A stretch of DNA of 64,000 bases from Breoghania sp. (GTDB lineage Bacteria > Pseudomonadota > Alphaproteobacteria > Rhizobiales > Stappiaceae), in the NCBI RefSeq assembly GCF_030066895.1, contig NZ_JASJAV010000003.1, positions 248,001 to 312,000 on the forward strand. The letters run 5' to 3'. The notes under the pieces were generated by a model. The model searched no databases and was not told where the DNA came from. It worked only from the letters and a program-made list of their open reading frames with translations. This document shows positions 31,693 to 42,867 of the stretch, one piece after another. Position 1 is the stretch's first letter. Each line of letters begins with the position of its first letter. A program made the translations under genes and the position numbers.

Positions 31693-32792
31693 ATGGACGT
31701 CTGGATCTGCAATATCTGCAAGGAGTTCGGCTACTATCTTGCTGTACGGGATGTGTCCCTCGATATCGCATCGGGTGAACTGATTGCGCTGTTCGGTCCC
31801 TCCGGTTCCGGCAAGACGACGCTTCTGCGTCTCATCGCCGGTCTGGAAATGCCGACGTAGGGCGCCGTGTTCTTCGGGGACGAAGACGCCTCCCGCCAGA
31901 CGGTGCAGCAGCGCAATATCGGCTTCGTCTTCCAGCACACTGCGCCCTGTTTCGCCACATGATAGTGGCCGACAACGTCGCTTTCGGCCTCAAGGTTCGG
32001 CCGCGGGCGACGCGGCCCGCATCGGCGGAGATCCGCCGATGCGCCCATGAGTTGCTCGATCTCGTCCAACTCTCCAACCTCTCCGAACGCTATCCGAACC
32101 AGCTTTCCGGCGGCCAGAGGCAGCGTGTTGCGCTGGCGCGGGCCCTGGCGATCGAACCGGCCGTGTTGCTGCTCGACGAACCCTTCGGGGCGTTCGATGC
32201 GCAGGTGCGGCGCGAATTGCGGCGCTGGTTGCGTGAACTCCATGATGCGACCCGGCACACGACGGTGTTCGTGACCCACGATCAGGAGGAAGCGCTTGAA
32301 CTCGCTGATCGCGTGGTTCTGATGAACCAGGGCCATATCGAACAGATCGGATCGGCGGACGAGATCTACGATCACCCGAAATCGCCTTTCGTGTTCGGCT
32401 TCATCGGTGAATCCGCGTCCCTCACGGTCCATATCCGCGGCGGTCGGATATGGCTGCACGATCATGCTACTGGACTGGCCATTGCTGCGCCCGACGGTGA
32501 GGCGGCGCTGTATTTCCTCCCCCACGATATCGAGGTGACGGAGGGCCACGGCGATTGCATCGTCGGCACGGTGATTGCCAGCCGCAGGGTGGCTGAAATC
32601 CGACATCTTGAACTGGAAATTGACGTCTTTCCGCACCCGGTCGAAATCGCGCTTTCTGCCGAAAATCCCGCCGCCATGCGCTCCCGCATCGCTTTCCGGC
32701 CGACGCGCTGGTGTGTCTTCAGTGCGGGGTGGCGGCGGGAAGCGGGCTTCCGGCACCTGAACACCCCCAGTCCCGAATGCCGTCCCGGATGA
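31693..32792 (+). pseudogene. cysA: Sulfate ABC transporter ATPase CysA, interrupted
   Basis: Walker [20 protein letters not shown], signature [19 protein letters not shown], Walker [16 protein letters not shown] and H-loop [17 protein letters not shown] identify CysA. A TAG at 31858-31860 follows GLEMPT where the family has a small residue (PTSG), and a frameshift near 31945 separates FVFQH from [17 protein letters not shown]-like sequence. The C-terminal TOBE-like domain ([13 protein letters not shown]) is complete. Start ATG at 31693. Confidence 0.92.
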
Positions 32793-33025
32793 GGGCAGGG
32801 CGCTTGCCCGCGGCGGTGCGGTCCATTGAAGTGACTGCCATGGTGTCTCAAGATCCCGGTATGTCATCGGCCGGGACCCATGACATGTGAGCTCGTCTTT
32901 CGGGATCCCGTTTGCTGTGTCTGAGGCGGATGGTCGTAAATGGGTGGATCGCTACGCTGGCCCGTCGAACGGGGTGATGTGTCCTTGCACACTATCCGGT
33001 TCGGTATCGTGGAGCCTGTCAACGA

Positions 33026-34782
33026 ATGACGTTCGAGCAAGGGGCCGCTCGGGGCATTGCTCGTCTGCATGTTCGCCCTTTTCCTACTCGATCGCGTGCG
33101 CACGGAAGTCGTGTCTCTGGCCGGTTTCGGGGCGGGGGCGCTCCTCGATCTCGTGCCCGTGCCTGAGATCTTCTCCGGCCTGTCGGATCCTGCCTTCGTG
33201 ACTGTTGTCGAGATGTTGTTGATCGTGATCGCGATTGGGCGCACCGCGCTTCCCGGGCGGCTATCGATGCTGCTTGCGGCAAGGCGTCTGTCGGAGCGCC
33301 AGGTCCTCGCGGTACTTTAACTGCTGCCGGCCGTGCTGTCCGTCTTCATGAACAATATCGGCGCGCTCGGGTTGATGATCCCGGTCGTGACGACGTCTGC
33401 CGCAACCTCCGGCTCTCGTCGCGCCAGATGTTGATACCCGTGCCCTTTTCCGCGCTTCTGGGCGATCTGTGTTCGTTGATTGGGACGCCCGCAAACTTGG
33501 TGGTCAGTCGGGAACTCGCCCGTGCTGCCGGTGCGGGGGTCGGCTTTTTCGACTTTGCTGTCGTCGGCGTGCCCGTCGCGTTGATCGGCATCGCGATCAT
33601 CGTGCTTTGGTCACCGCGCGCCCTTTCAGGCGATGCTCCGGCCGATGGCTCCAGCGATGTGCGTGGTTGCGAGCCCGATGATCGCCCCCTCGTGGCGGAA
33701 GTGATCCTGCCCAAAGGCTCGCATCTGGTCGGCGTTCCGCTGGAGGATTGCGGCCTGTCCGTCCATGCGGCCATTCGTGAGGGCGTCCAACTCTTTATTG
33801 CAGGCGGCCGCAAGACGCTCGCAGTAGGAGACGTGCTCTATGCGGGCTTGCCGTCGGGACGGTTCGCCTCTGGGCTTGCCGATGGCGACTTTGCCCTGCC
33901 GGAGAGTGCCTCCGCCAATGATGGGGAAATTACCCGCCTCGTCATCATGCCCGAAAGCACGCTTGTTGAATCGCGGGTTGCCAGTATCGCCGGGCTGGAA
34001 GAGCGCGGGTTGGTGCCGGTTGTCGTCTCACCCCAGTCGCACCGCTTCGTGGGACGGTTCGCTGATATCCGCCTTTCCATCGGCGATGTGCTTCTGCTTT
34101 CCGGGGAGCGTGCGGCGGCGCGCGATTTTGCGGGCGAAAGCGATTGCCTCGTTCTTGCCGCCACGTCCGCCGTTGCCGACCCTGTTCCGGCCTCTGCCGC
34201 ATCCCGGCTCGTGGTGCCGATATTCGTTGCGAGCATGGTGGCTGCGGTCTGGGGAGGGGGGGGTGCGCGGAGATCGCGTTCGGTGCCGTCGTTCTCGCCT
34301 ATGCGGTCTGCGGTGTGCTCAATCTGCGAACCGCACTTTCCCGCCTCAACTGGCCGATCCTCATCATGCTGGCCGCGATGATCCCGCTGGGCTGGGCCGT
34401 CGACACAACCGGGGCCGCCCGACTGATGGCCGAAGCCCTACTGGCGTTAGGTCCGGGCGGAAGTGCGGTGGCAGGTGTCTCCGTCATTCTGCTTCTGGGG
34501 GTGATCATCACGCCCTTCGTCAACAACGCCGCCACCGCGCTGGTTCTGGCGCCAGTCGCTCTTGCCTTGTCGGCAGCGGGCAATCTGCCGCCCCAACCGT
34601 TCCTGATAGCGGTGGCGCTCGGTGCCTCGATCGATTTTCTCACGCCCTTCGGCCATCACAACAACACCCTGATCATGGGACTCGGGAACTATCGTTTCGC
34701 CGATTTTCTCAAGGCGGGCTGGCCGTTGATGTTGATGAGCATGATCCTGGGGCTGGCCGCCATCTCGATCCGCTGGCTTTAG
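33026..34782 (+). pseudogene. SLC13/DASS-family anion permease with TrkA-C domains
   Basis: A sodium-coupled anion (likely sulfate) permease: about 10 helices split by two TrkA-C/RCK domains. Blocks: LFLLDRVRTEVVSLAGFGAG, SVFMNNIGALGLMIPVV, LIPVPFSALLGDLCSLIGTP and ANLVVSRELAR; first RCK VAEVILPKGSHLVGVPLEDC, second TRLVIMPESTLVESRVASI; then IITPFVNNAATALVLAPVAL and FLTPFGHHNNTLIMGLGNY. Lesions: frameshift after MTFEQ near 33042, TAA at 33318-33320, frameshift near 33395, and a shift in the G run at about 34256-34262. It backs up the ABC sulfate importer upstream. Confidence 0.88.
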
Positions 34783-34803
34783 GGAATTGTGGTTTGGTTG
34801 CGA

Positions 34804-35748
34804 TCAAGCACCGTTTCTGAGGTCGGCTGTGAGGCGAGTGGGGGCATGATCGCGTGCCTGCCGGCTTCCCTTCAGCAGGTCGATCACGGCGATGCCGTTT
34901 GGATCGTCCGACCACGCGAATACCGAGATGTCGAGTGGGATGCAGCCGTGGACATGGGCAAAGCTCACCAGGCTTCCGCTGGCCACCAGCCGATAGGCGA
35001 GGGCATGCGGCGTCCAGCCGAAGCCAAGGCCTGACTTGATCATCTCCAGCACGCCGACTGAGAAGGCGGATTCGATCCTCGGCCCGGAAATGCCTTCTGC
35101 CGCGTTCTGGGCGGGGCCAAAGGCCTCCACCAACTGCCCGAAATGGCTATCGGCCGGGTAGGCGACATAGGGGATGTCCTTCGGAAGCTGGCCGTCTTCT
35201 CCGATCCGATAGCGCCATGATCCGCCGACGACGGGGATCAGCGTGTCCCTGCGCCAGACCGCGCGACCGACCCGTTCGTTGAAGGGCAGCGAGGGCATGT
35301 TGCGCGCCTCGTAGCACAGCAGCATGTCGGCATCTCCGCGCAAAAAGAGACCCAGGCAATCCTGCCGGTTCATCGTGCGAACGCGCCACAAAATCGGTCC
35401 TCATTCCGTGCTCAGCAGATTGTTCAGTTCAGAGAAGATGGCAATGCACAGCGCATGCTGCGTCGTGATCACCATCGATCTTTGCACCCGGTCGAAGTTT
35501 CGGATCTTCTGTCGCAGCGTATCAATGCGTCTCAACAACGAGCGGATTTCCTAGGAATTGAGCCGCAGGGCCTCTCCCATGGAGATCTGGTTAGGGTGGC
35601 GCTCGATCAGGTCCGGGCCGATCCATTCCTCGAAGGCGCGAATGCGCCGGGAGAAGGCCGGTTGAGTCACGTGGCGGCGTTCCGCGGCGCAGCTGAGGTT
35701 GCCCTCCTCAAGCAGGAGCAGCACGTCTTCCAGTAATTTTGAGTCCAT
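34804..35748 (-). pseudogene. LysR-family regulator with two internal stop codons
   Basis: The frame is continuous for about 314 residues apart from a TAG at 35551-35553 and a TGA at 35401-35403. MDSKLLEDVLLLLEEGNLSC and AAERRHVTQPAFSRRIRAFE form the helix-turn-helix; after the stops come WRVRTMNRQDCLGLFLRGDA, PYVAYPADSHFGQLVEAFG and IKSGLGFGWTPHALAYRLV, an effector domain like that of regulators of hydrogen-peroxide or D-amino-acid genes. It diverges from the D-cysteine desulfhydrase gene across a 120-base AT-rich spacer and is probably its activator. Confidence 0.88.
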
Positions 35749-35869
35749 GCGCCTTCTCCTCTTCGAAGCGGCCATACGGAAAGTATGAGTAGACTGAAAA
35801 ATTTCGAATGTTCAAATATTCATTTGCGTCTCACGATGACTTCAAAACGCGAGGAGCCTGAGGAAATCG

Positions 35870-36955
35870 ATGAGCGCGCTATCAGAGCAAGACATGACCC
35901 GACCCGCCAACAATGCGGAGATAATGGAACGCAGCAGAATTCTTCTGCGCTCCATCCAGGTTTTTCCCCGAGTCCTATTGGGGCACCTGCCGACACCGCT
36001 GGAACCGCTTGATCGTCTGAGCGAGGCGCTCGGCGGTCCGTGCATCTGGGTCAAGCGGGATCACTGCACCGGCCTTGCAAGCGGGGGCAACAAGACCCGC
36101 AAGCTCGAATTCCTGATTGCTGAAGCCTTGCAGCGGGAGGCCGATACGGTCATCACCCAGGGTGCGACGCAGTCCAACCATGTCCGCCAGACGGCGGCGG
36201 CGGCCGCGAAGTTCGGCCTGAAGTGCAAGGTTCTGCTGGAGGATCGCACCGGTTTTGCCGACGCCGGCTACAAGGAAAGCGGCAACGTTCTGCTTGACCG
36301 CTTCTTCGGCGCGGAAATTGTTGAAGTCCCTGGCAGCACCGACATGAATGTAGCCATGGAGGACGTGGCCGAAGCGACGAGCGAGGCGGGCGGCACGCCC
36401 TTACATCATCTCCGGTGACGACTCCAATCCGACTGGTGCGCTCGGCTATGTGAACTGTGCGCGCGAGTTCTTTGAGCAGGCAACGGAGGAAGATCTCCAC
36501 ATCGACATGATCCTGCATGCGAACGGCAGCTCCGGCACGCAGGCGGGACTCGTCACCGGGCTTGCGGCTCTGGGAATGGAGACGCTGCTCCTCGGCATTG
36601 GTGTCCGCGCCCCGCAGGAGAAGCAGGAAGGATGGTCTACGACCTCGCTTGCAGGACCATGGATCACCTCGGCACCGGGCAGACGATCCGCCGCGAGGCC
36701 GTGCGCGCCGATTGCTACTTCGTCGGCCAGGGTTACGGCCTGCCCACGCAGGGCATGTTGAACGCGGTGAAGATGCTGGCGGAACTCGAAGGGCTGCTGT
36801 TCGACCCAGTCTACTCGGGCAAAGGGCTCGACGGAATGATCACGCTCGTGCGCGAGGGGGCCCTCTCCGGCATGAACAACATCGTCTTCGTTCACACCGG
36901 CGGCTCCGCAGGCCTGTTCGGCTACCAGATCCAAACGGGTGACATATTCAAGTAA
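35870..36955 (+). pseudogene. D-cysteine desulfhydrase / ACC-deaminase-family PLP enzyme, frameshifted
   Basis: These enzymes split D-cysteine to pyruvate, ammonia and sulfide. [40 protein letters not shown] (PLP lysine in GGNKTRK), [20 protein letters not shown], then after a shift near 36402 [19 protein letters not shown] and [20 protein letters not shown], and after another near 36630 DPVYSGKGLDGMITLVREG and VFVHTGGSAGLFGY. The start ATG at 35870 has AGGAAATCG upstream. Its position beside sulfate uptake and ahead of an amino acid importer suggests use of D-cysteine or a related amino acid as a sulfur source. Confidence 0.85.
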
Positions 36956-37022
36956 AAGTCTTGAAAACTCCGGTCGGAGAACCTGTCCGGCCTTCTCCCA
37001 TAAAAACCAGAAGGAAACTCAG

Positions 37023-37904
37023 ATGACGGTCTTCAAGAATGTTGGAAAGGCAGTGCTTGGCGCTGCCGCCATCGCCCTCATATCTGTCTCCGCGCAGGCT
37101 CAGGACTTCACGGGACATCTTGCCAAGATTGCCGAAAACGGGGTCATCACCCTCGGCTATCGCGACAGTTCCATTCCGTTCTCCTATCTTGACGAGAACC
37201 AGAAACCCGTCGGCTACACGATGGATATCTGCGCAAAGATCGTGGATGCGGTCGCCGAGAAGGTCGGCAAGGACCTCAAGGTGAATTACGTCCCGGTCAA
37301 CCCCAAGACGCGCATGACGCTGATCGCCAACGGTACGATCGACATGACGTGCGGATCGGCGACGGACACGCTGGCGCGCGAGCAGAAGGTCGGCTTTCTG
37401 CCGACGATCTTCGTCACCGGCACCAAGCTTCTGGTGAAGGAAGGTTCCGGCATTTCCTCCATCGACGATCTGGAGGGAAAGTCGATCGCGTTGCCTCAGG
37501 GCACGACCAATGACAAGGCCATTCGCCATGAGATCGCCAAGCGCGGCCTCAACGTGAACATTCTGTCGGTCAGCAACCACGGCGAGGGCTTCCTGGCGCT
37601 GCAGACCGACCGTGTCGATGCCTATTCCACCGGCCACATCCTGCTGTTCCGCCTCAAGGCGAAGGCGAAGGCGAAGAAGCCCGACAACTACGCCGTCGTG
37701 GGCGATTTCCTGTCCTTCGATCCGTACGGGATCATGATCCCGCGTGACGATGACGACTTCCGCCTCATCGGCCGCATCGCTCTCGCCGATCTGGCGCGGT
37801 CCGGTTAGCTTGATACCCTATACGACAAGTGGTTCAAGCCGCTCGGCGTGGACAAGACCTCGCTGCTCGAGGCCGCTTTCCAGCTCGCCGCCCTTCCCAA
37901 ATAG
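37023..37904 (+). pseudogene. Polar amino acid ABC transporter substrate-binding protein, one TAG
   Basis: A glutamate/aspartate-type periplasmic receptor. Signal peptide ends at VSAQAQD; then ITLGYRDSSIPFSYLDENQK, GYTMDICAKIVDAVAEKVGK, TIDMTCGSATDTLAREQKVG, DLEGKSIALPQGTTNDKAI. An in-frame TAG at 37806-37808 separates LIGRIALADLARSG from LDTLYDKWFKPLGVDKTS; the family usually has a charged residue there, so GAG or AAG to TAG is likely. The truncated product lacks only the last 32 residues. RBS AGAAGGAAACTC precedes the ATG. Cognate permeases follow. Confidence 0.92.
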
Positions 37905-38008
37905 GCTGCCGCGATCGCTCTTCGACAATCGCCGCCGGGTCAACAAGTGCCCGGCGGTCGCCCTGTCGTCATTGGCCCCTAACCGGGTCGTGACGGGATC
38001 GGACAGCA

Positions 38009-38731
38009 ATGAACTACAGATGGGACTGGTCTGTCCTCTTTCAGCCGCCCTATGCCGAATGGCTCGTCACCGGCACGCTGCTGACCTTTGACGTGGCGCT
38101 TGCGGCGTGGGTCATCGCGCTTGTCGTCGGCACGTTCGTCGGCGTCGGTCGCACGTTGCCGGTCAGGTCGGTTTCACTGCCCTGCACCGCCTATGTCGAA
38201 CTCTTCCGGAACATTCCGCTCTTGGTGCAGATGTTCCTCTGGTACTTCGTTGTGCCGGAACTGTTGCCCCATGACTGGGGGTTGTGGATGAAGTGCGACA
38301 TGCCCTATCCGGAATTCTCCACGGCGGTGGTGGTGCTCGGGCTCTTCTATACGGCAAGCCGCGTCGCAGAACAGTTACGCGCCGGTATCCAGTCCGTCGG
38401 TGAGGGGCTTGTTGCCGCGGCCTATGCCAACGGCTTTTCGACCTTTCAAGTCTACCGCTACATCCTGTTGCCGATCGCCGCGCGCACCGTCATTTCGCCA
38501 ATGACTTCGGAATTCCTGACGATCTTCAAGAATTCGTCGCTCGCCCTGACCATCGGCGTGCTGGAATTGACCGCCCAGAGTTAGAAGGTCGCCGAATACA
38601 CGTTCCACGGTTTCGAGGCCTACACCGCCGCCACCGTCATCTACGTGCTGATCGCGCTCGTGGTCGCCGCACTGATGCATATCCTGGAGAAGGCGAACCG
38701 CATTCCAGGTCTGATCGGCAGGGAGGGCTGA
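38009..38731 (+). pseudogene. Amino acid ABC transporter permease (GltJ type), one TAG
   Basis: The first of two permeases. PPYAEWLVTGTLLTFDVALA, AYVELFRNIPLLVQMFLWYF, SRVAEQLRAGIQSVGEGLV and the EAA loop VAAAYANGFSTFQVYRYILL are followed by NSSLALTIGVLELTAQS. A TAG at 38582-38584 interrupts the same frame before KVAEYTFHGFEAYTAATVIY, the last helix. The end TGA is at 38729-38731 and the second permease starts two bases later. Confidence 0.92.
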
Positions 38732-38733
38732 GG

Positions 38734-39246
38734 ATGTCGGATTTCGATTTCGCGGTCATCGGCCAAAACCTGCCGTTTCTCGCAAAGGGCCTGGGACTCT
38801 CTCTGTGGCTCACCTTTCTGGTGGTCATCGGTGGCATGATCCTCGGCGCCGGACTGGCCCTGATGCGGCTGTCCTCTTTCACCCTCTTCGAGGCAGCCTA
38901 CTATGCGGAGATCCTGCGCGCCGGCATCCAGTCCGTGCGGTCGGGACAGGTACAGGCCGGAAAGGCCTCGGGTCTGAACTACTGGCAGATCCAGCGCTAC
39001 ATCGTCCTGCCGCAGGCCTTCCGCAACATGATCCCGATCCTGCTCACCCAGCGCATCGTCCTTTTCCAGGATACGAGCCTCGTCTTCGTCGTCAGCCTGC
39101 GCGACTTCATGACGTCAGCCTCCATCGTTGCGCGAACGGAAGGTTGTCTCGTCGAGATGTATGTGTTCGTAGCCGCGGTCTACTTCGTCCTCTGCTTCTC
39201 CGGTTCCTTCGCCGTTCGCCGTCTCCAGAAAGGTCGTTCCCGATGA
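38734..39246 (+). pseudogene. Amino acid ABC transporter permease (GltK type) with in-frame deletion
   Basis: At 170 residues this is about 50 short for the family. FAKGLGLSLWLTFLVVIGG-like N-terminal helix and ILGAGLALMRLSS lead directly to YYAEILRAGIQSVRSGQVQA, so the segment with the conserved ExFRxTPLLVQLFWxYF motif and two helices is missing. The EAA loop QAGKASGLNYWQIQRYIVLP and the end (FQDTSLVFVVSLRDFMTSAS) are normal. The frame is preserved across the deletion, and the stop overlaps the ATPase start (ATGA). Confidence 0.88.
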
Positions 39247-39972
39247 GTGAAATCAAAGCCATCGACAAGTGGTACGGCACGTTCCAGGTGCTAAAGGGGT
39301 GCATGACGACCGTTGATCATGGCGAGGTGGTGGTCGTGTGCGGTCCTTCCGGGTCCGGCAAGTCGATGCTGATCAAGTGCGTCAACGGTCTGGAAGGCGT
39401 CAGCGGCGGCTCCATCCGGGTCGAGGGGCTTGAGGTGACGGACCGCAGCACCAATCTCGTGAAGCTCAGAACGAAGATCGGCATGGTCTTCCAGCATTTC
39501 GAGCTCTATCCGCACATGAGCGTGCGCGAGAACCTGTGTCTGGCTTCCAATGAAGGTGCTCGGACGCTCCCGCGAGGAGGCCGACGAGAAGGCGAAGGCG
39601 CTTCTGGAGCGCGTCGGTCTGACTGCACAGATCGACAAATTCCCCGCGCAGCTTTCCGGCGGTCAGCAGCAGCGTGTCGCCATATGCCGAGCGCTTGCGA
39701 TGGATCCGACCGCGATGCTGTTCGACGAACCTACCTCAGCGCTTGATCCGGAAATGATCAACGAGGTGCTCAACGTCATGGTCGAACTTGCGAAGGAAGG
39801 CATGACGATGATGGTCGTCACCCACGAAATGGGCTTCGCCCGGCGGGTTGCGGATCGCGTGGTCTTCATGGATGCGGAACAGATCGTCGAGGACCGTCCG
39901 ACGGACACGTTCTTCTCCGCACCCGAAAGCGAACGTGCCCGGGATTTTCTGTCAAAAATCGTATCGCATTGA
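39243..39972 (+). pseudogene. Amino acid ABC transporter ATPase (GltL type), frameshifted
   Basis: ISEIKAIDKWYGTFQVLKG-like start, Walker [22 protein letters not shown]-loop MVFQHFELYPHMSV, then a one-base insertion near 39549 (expected LASMKVLGRSREEA), signature [19 protein letters not shown], Walker [21 protein letters not shown] and H-loop [17 protein letters not shown]. Completes the four-gene importer that starts at 37023. Confidence 0.93.
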
Positions 39973-39990
39973 ACTCAGGTGGGCCCTACG

Positions 39991-40017
39991 CCAACGCGCT
40001 CTTTGCGTGTGCGTTGG
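39991..40017. terminator. Possible terminator hairpin between convergent genes
   Basis: CCAACGC (39991-39997) pairs with GCGTTGG (40011-40017) around a 13-base loop. It lies 18 bases after the ATPase stop and 64 bases before the end of the convergent EamA gene. Weak on its own. Confidence 0.4.
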
Positions 40018-40081
40018 GAACGCTCCGTGCCACTGACACCCCGGTTCGCGCGGGAAGCCGGCAGGTCCGGGCGCTTATTGC

Positions 40082-40969
40082 TTAAGATGTGTCGCGCAGG
40101 ACCATGACGCCGCTGCCGACAATGATCGCGCTGCCCAGAAGCGAGAGAGCGTCCGGGCGTTCCCCCAGAATGAAGATGCCCAGAATGAGTGCGAAAAGCA
40201 GACGGGAATAGCGGCAGGGAGAGACGGAAGCGATGCGCCCCGTCCTCATGGCAAGGGTGAGGCCGCAATAGGTGAACCCGCCGAAGACGAGGGCGCAGCT
40301 CAGGAAGAGCCAGGTGGAAACCATCGGCCATGCGGCACCGCCCGAAATGGCGAACAGGACCAGACCGGCCAGGGTCAGCATCGAAAAGCCGAGGACCCCG
40401 ATCTGGGCCGTCGACATGGAGACGGGAGCGGCGCACGTCGCGAGATCGCATCCGGCGAAACCGATGGTTCCCAGAACCGCGAAGATCGCGCTTGCGCGAA
40501 ATCTCTCGAGCCCGGGTCGAAGGATAAGCAGCACGCCGACAAAGCCTGCGAGGATCGACAGCCATTTGCGGGCCGTGACGTGTTCGGAAAAGAACTGGAC
40601 TGCCCCGAGCGCCACGATCGCGGGCGTTGCCTGAAGAATGGCCGATGCATTGGAAAGAGGCGTCAGCGCCAGGGCATAGAACAGCCTGCCGCTGATTTCG
40701 CACAGGGATCGCAGGTCCATGGCTTTCGAGAAAATGGTGGGATGCAGGGTCCGTTCGTCTCGGTGACGGGCATAAAGGACAAAACACAGCGTTCCGGCAA
40801 GGCCGTAGATGACGACGGCCTGACCGACGGGAATATCCTTGGCCGCCTGCTTGACCGACAGATCCTCGAGAGCGAAAGCCCCCATTGCCAGCGTCATGAA
40901 GAAGGCCCCGCGTGCCTCCGCTGAAATGTGCCCGGGAAGGGGCGGGATGCGCGGAAGGGATAGGGGCAC
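40082..40969 (-). CDS. EamA/DMT-family transporter
   Basis: An intact 295-residue protein with ten hydrophobic segments in two EamA repeats: ARGAFFMTLAMGAFALEDLS opens the first, AILQATPAIVALGAVQFFSE and WLSILAGFVGVLLILRPG close it; the second ends RLLFALILGIFILGERPDAL. DMT members commonly export amino acids or other metabolites. It is transcribed alone, convergent to the amino acid importer. Confidence 0.88.
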   Translation of the reverse strand: MPLSLPRIPPLPGHISAEARGAFFMTLAMGAFALEDLSVKQAAKDIPVGQAVVIYGLAGTLCFVLYARHRDERTLHPTIFSKAMDLRSLCEISGRLFYALALTPLSNASAILQATPAIVALGAVQFFSEHVTARKWLSILAGFVGVLLILRPGLERFRASAIFAVLGTIGFAGCDLATCAAPVSMSTAQIGVLGFSMLTLAGLVLFAISGGAAWPMVSTWLFLSCALVFGGFTYCGLTLAMRTGRIASVSPCRYSRLLFALILGIFILGERPDALSLLGSAIIVGSGVMVLRDTS

Positions 40970-41161
40970 CTGGGATCTCTGATCTTGTTACGAAATGCCG
41001 TTGGGTCGAGGCCTGGCTGGTATCTACGAGCTGCATGAAAAAGTAAAGGCAAGCGTTTTGCGCGGCAGATCCGCCACTTTGGGAAGCATGGCGTGGAGCA
41101 TGGGCGTCACTATCTTCCGGTTTTCTGATCTACAATTGGCCGCCTGCGCTGCGTTACACTC

Positions 41162-41814
41162 CTATCTGTGCCACGCCTTTATGAGGATGCGGGCCACTTT
41201 CAGCATGCGTGCCCGCGCCGCGCGGCGTTCCTCGTCGTCCGGCAGGCGCGCGTCGAGCACGACTTCCAGCTGCGCGCGGGCCTCCTGTTGTGTCACCCCG
41301 CCCAGGCTCAGCCCGCAGCGCAGCCAGATGCCGTCGATTGCCGTGGTCAGGAGGTCCGACATCAGGGCCGCATCCTCATCGGGCAGAATGCTGCGCAAGG
41401 GGCCGATCAGGTTCGAGCGCATTCTGGCGTAGATAACCGTTTGAATCCGTTGGTAGGCAGGCACATGGGGCACGCCGGCACACAGCGCGATCCAGGCATG
41501 TGCCACTTCGGGGCGAAACGAGGTCGGAGAGAGGTTCGTTTCAACCACGGTGTAGACACGTTCCAACGGTGTCCGGGCCTCGCCCAGAAGCAGCACGGCT
41601 TCGTGCAGAAGCCTCCGTATTGGCATGGCGCAGCGCGGCCGCCAGCAAGGGCTTCCTTGCTCTTGAAATAGTGCAGCACATTCGCCTTCGAGGCGCTGGC
41701 CCCTTCGGCCACGCGCGCCAGCGAGGTGCTCTGGTTCCCGTAGCGCATCAGCGCACGGTAGGCCGCAGCGGCATATCCCGCACGTCTTAGTTCGGAGATA
41801 TTTCTTCGCCCCAT
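41162..41814 (-). pseudogene. BetI-like TetR-family repressor, frameshifted
   Basis: The N-terminal HTH reads RRAGYAAAAYRALMRYGNQS and TSLARVAEGASASKANVLHYF; a frameshift near 41640 follows KSKEAL. The C-terminal domain (SPTSFRPEVAHAWIALCAGV, VIYARMRSNLIGPLRSILPD, LLTTAIDGIWLRCGLSLGG) matches BetI, the choline-responsive repressor. The start ATG at 41814 was chosen as the family N terminus; an ATG at 41928 would run through the operator. It diverges from choX. Confidence 0.85.
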
Positions 41815-41890
41815 TCTGGCGCTCCCGTCTGCACGATCCGTCCGAAGGACGTCGCCGCCTTTGATTGACTCGGCGATCAATCTATTCATA

Positions 41891-41926
41891 GTTTGGTTTA
41901 TGAACCGATCGGTCAATAAACAAACC
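41891..41926. promoter_or_regulatory. Large palindrome, probable TetR/BetI operator
   Basis: A 36-bp imperfect palindrome centred between 41908 and 41909, with 14 of 18 base pairs matching; its core ACCGATCGGT is perfect. It lies between the divergent repressor (41814) and choX (41946), 20 bases before choX, where repressor binding would block the choX promoter. Confidence 0.75.
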
Positions 41927-41945
41927 AACTAGATCAAAAACCGTT

Positions 41946-42867
41946 ATGAAAAAGCTTCTTGTCGCCGCGGGTCTGCTCGCGATCTCCACAGTTCTACCTG
42001 CCCATGCCGATTGTTTCCGCGTACGTCTTGCCGAGCCCGACTGGACCGACCTGGCGCTGACCACAGCGGTCACGCAGGTTCTGCTGGAAGACATGGGTCA
42101 CAAGGCCGACACCAGGTATCCTGGGTATTTCCGTAATTTACGAGTCGATGAAAAACGGCGATCTCGACGTCTTCATGGGCTATTGGGATCCCGCGATGCA
42201 GTCCTATTTTGCACCCTACCGCAAGAGCGGCGCGGTGGAGACGATCCATACCAATCTCGAAGGGGCGAAGTTCACCTGGGTCGTTCCGTCCTACGTCTAC
42301 GACGCGGGCATGCACTCCTTTGCGGACCTGGCGGCGCATGCCGACAAATTCGGCAAGAAGATCTATGGCATCGAGCCGGGGTCAAACGAGATCATGCTCG
42401 GTATCGTCAAGAAGGGCGATTTCGGGCTGGGCGACTGGAAGGTCGTGGAAAGCTCCGAACAGGGTATGCTGTCCTAGGTTGCCCGCGAGGTCCGGCGCAA
42501 GAAGTGGATCGTCTTCCTTGGTTGGGCGCCGCATCCGATGAACACCAAGTTCGATCTCAAGTATCTCAAGGGGGGCGATGCCTACTACGGCCCCGACTTC
42601 GGTGGTGCGACTGTCTCGACCCAGGTGCGCAAGGGCTATCTGGCTGAATGCCCTCAGGTCGGCAAGCTGCTGAAGCAGTTGACCTTCAATGTCGACATAG
42701 AAAGCGAGGGCATGGGCTATATCCTTGACGACGGCATGAGTGGGAAAGAGGCGGTGCGCAAGCTCCTCGCAAATCCTCCTGAAATGCTGGATGCCTGGCT
42801 TGACGGCGTCACCACCGTGGACGGCAGCCCGGCGCTGCCCGCAGTCAAGGCGGATCTGGGACTTTGA
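41946..42867 (+). pseudogene. choX: Choline/betaine-binding protein (ChoX type), interrupted
   Basis: The periplasmic choline receptor of rhizobial ChoXWV systems. Signal peptide ends at VLPAHAD; then VRLAEPDWTDLALTTAVTQV, after a shift near 42120 MKNGDLDVFMGYWDPAMQSY (aromatic box residues), TWVVPSYVYDAGMHSFADLA, then a TAG at 42475-42477 after SSEQGMLS (expected Gln, CAG) and KKWIVFLGWAPHPMNTKFDL. The permease and ATPase genes choW and choV are absent; a hydrolase gene overlaps the stop instead. Confidence 0.9.
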
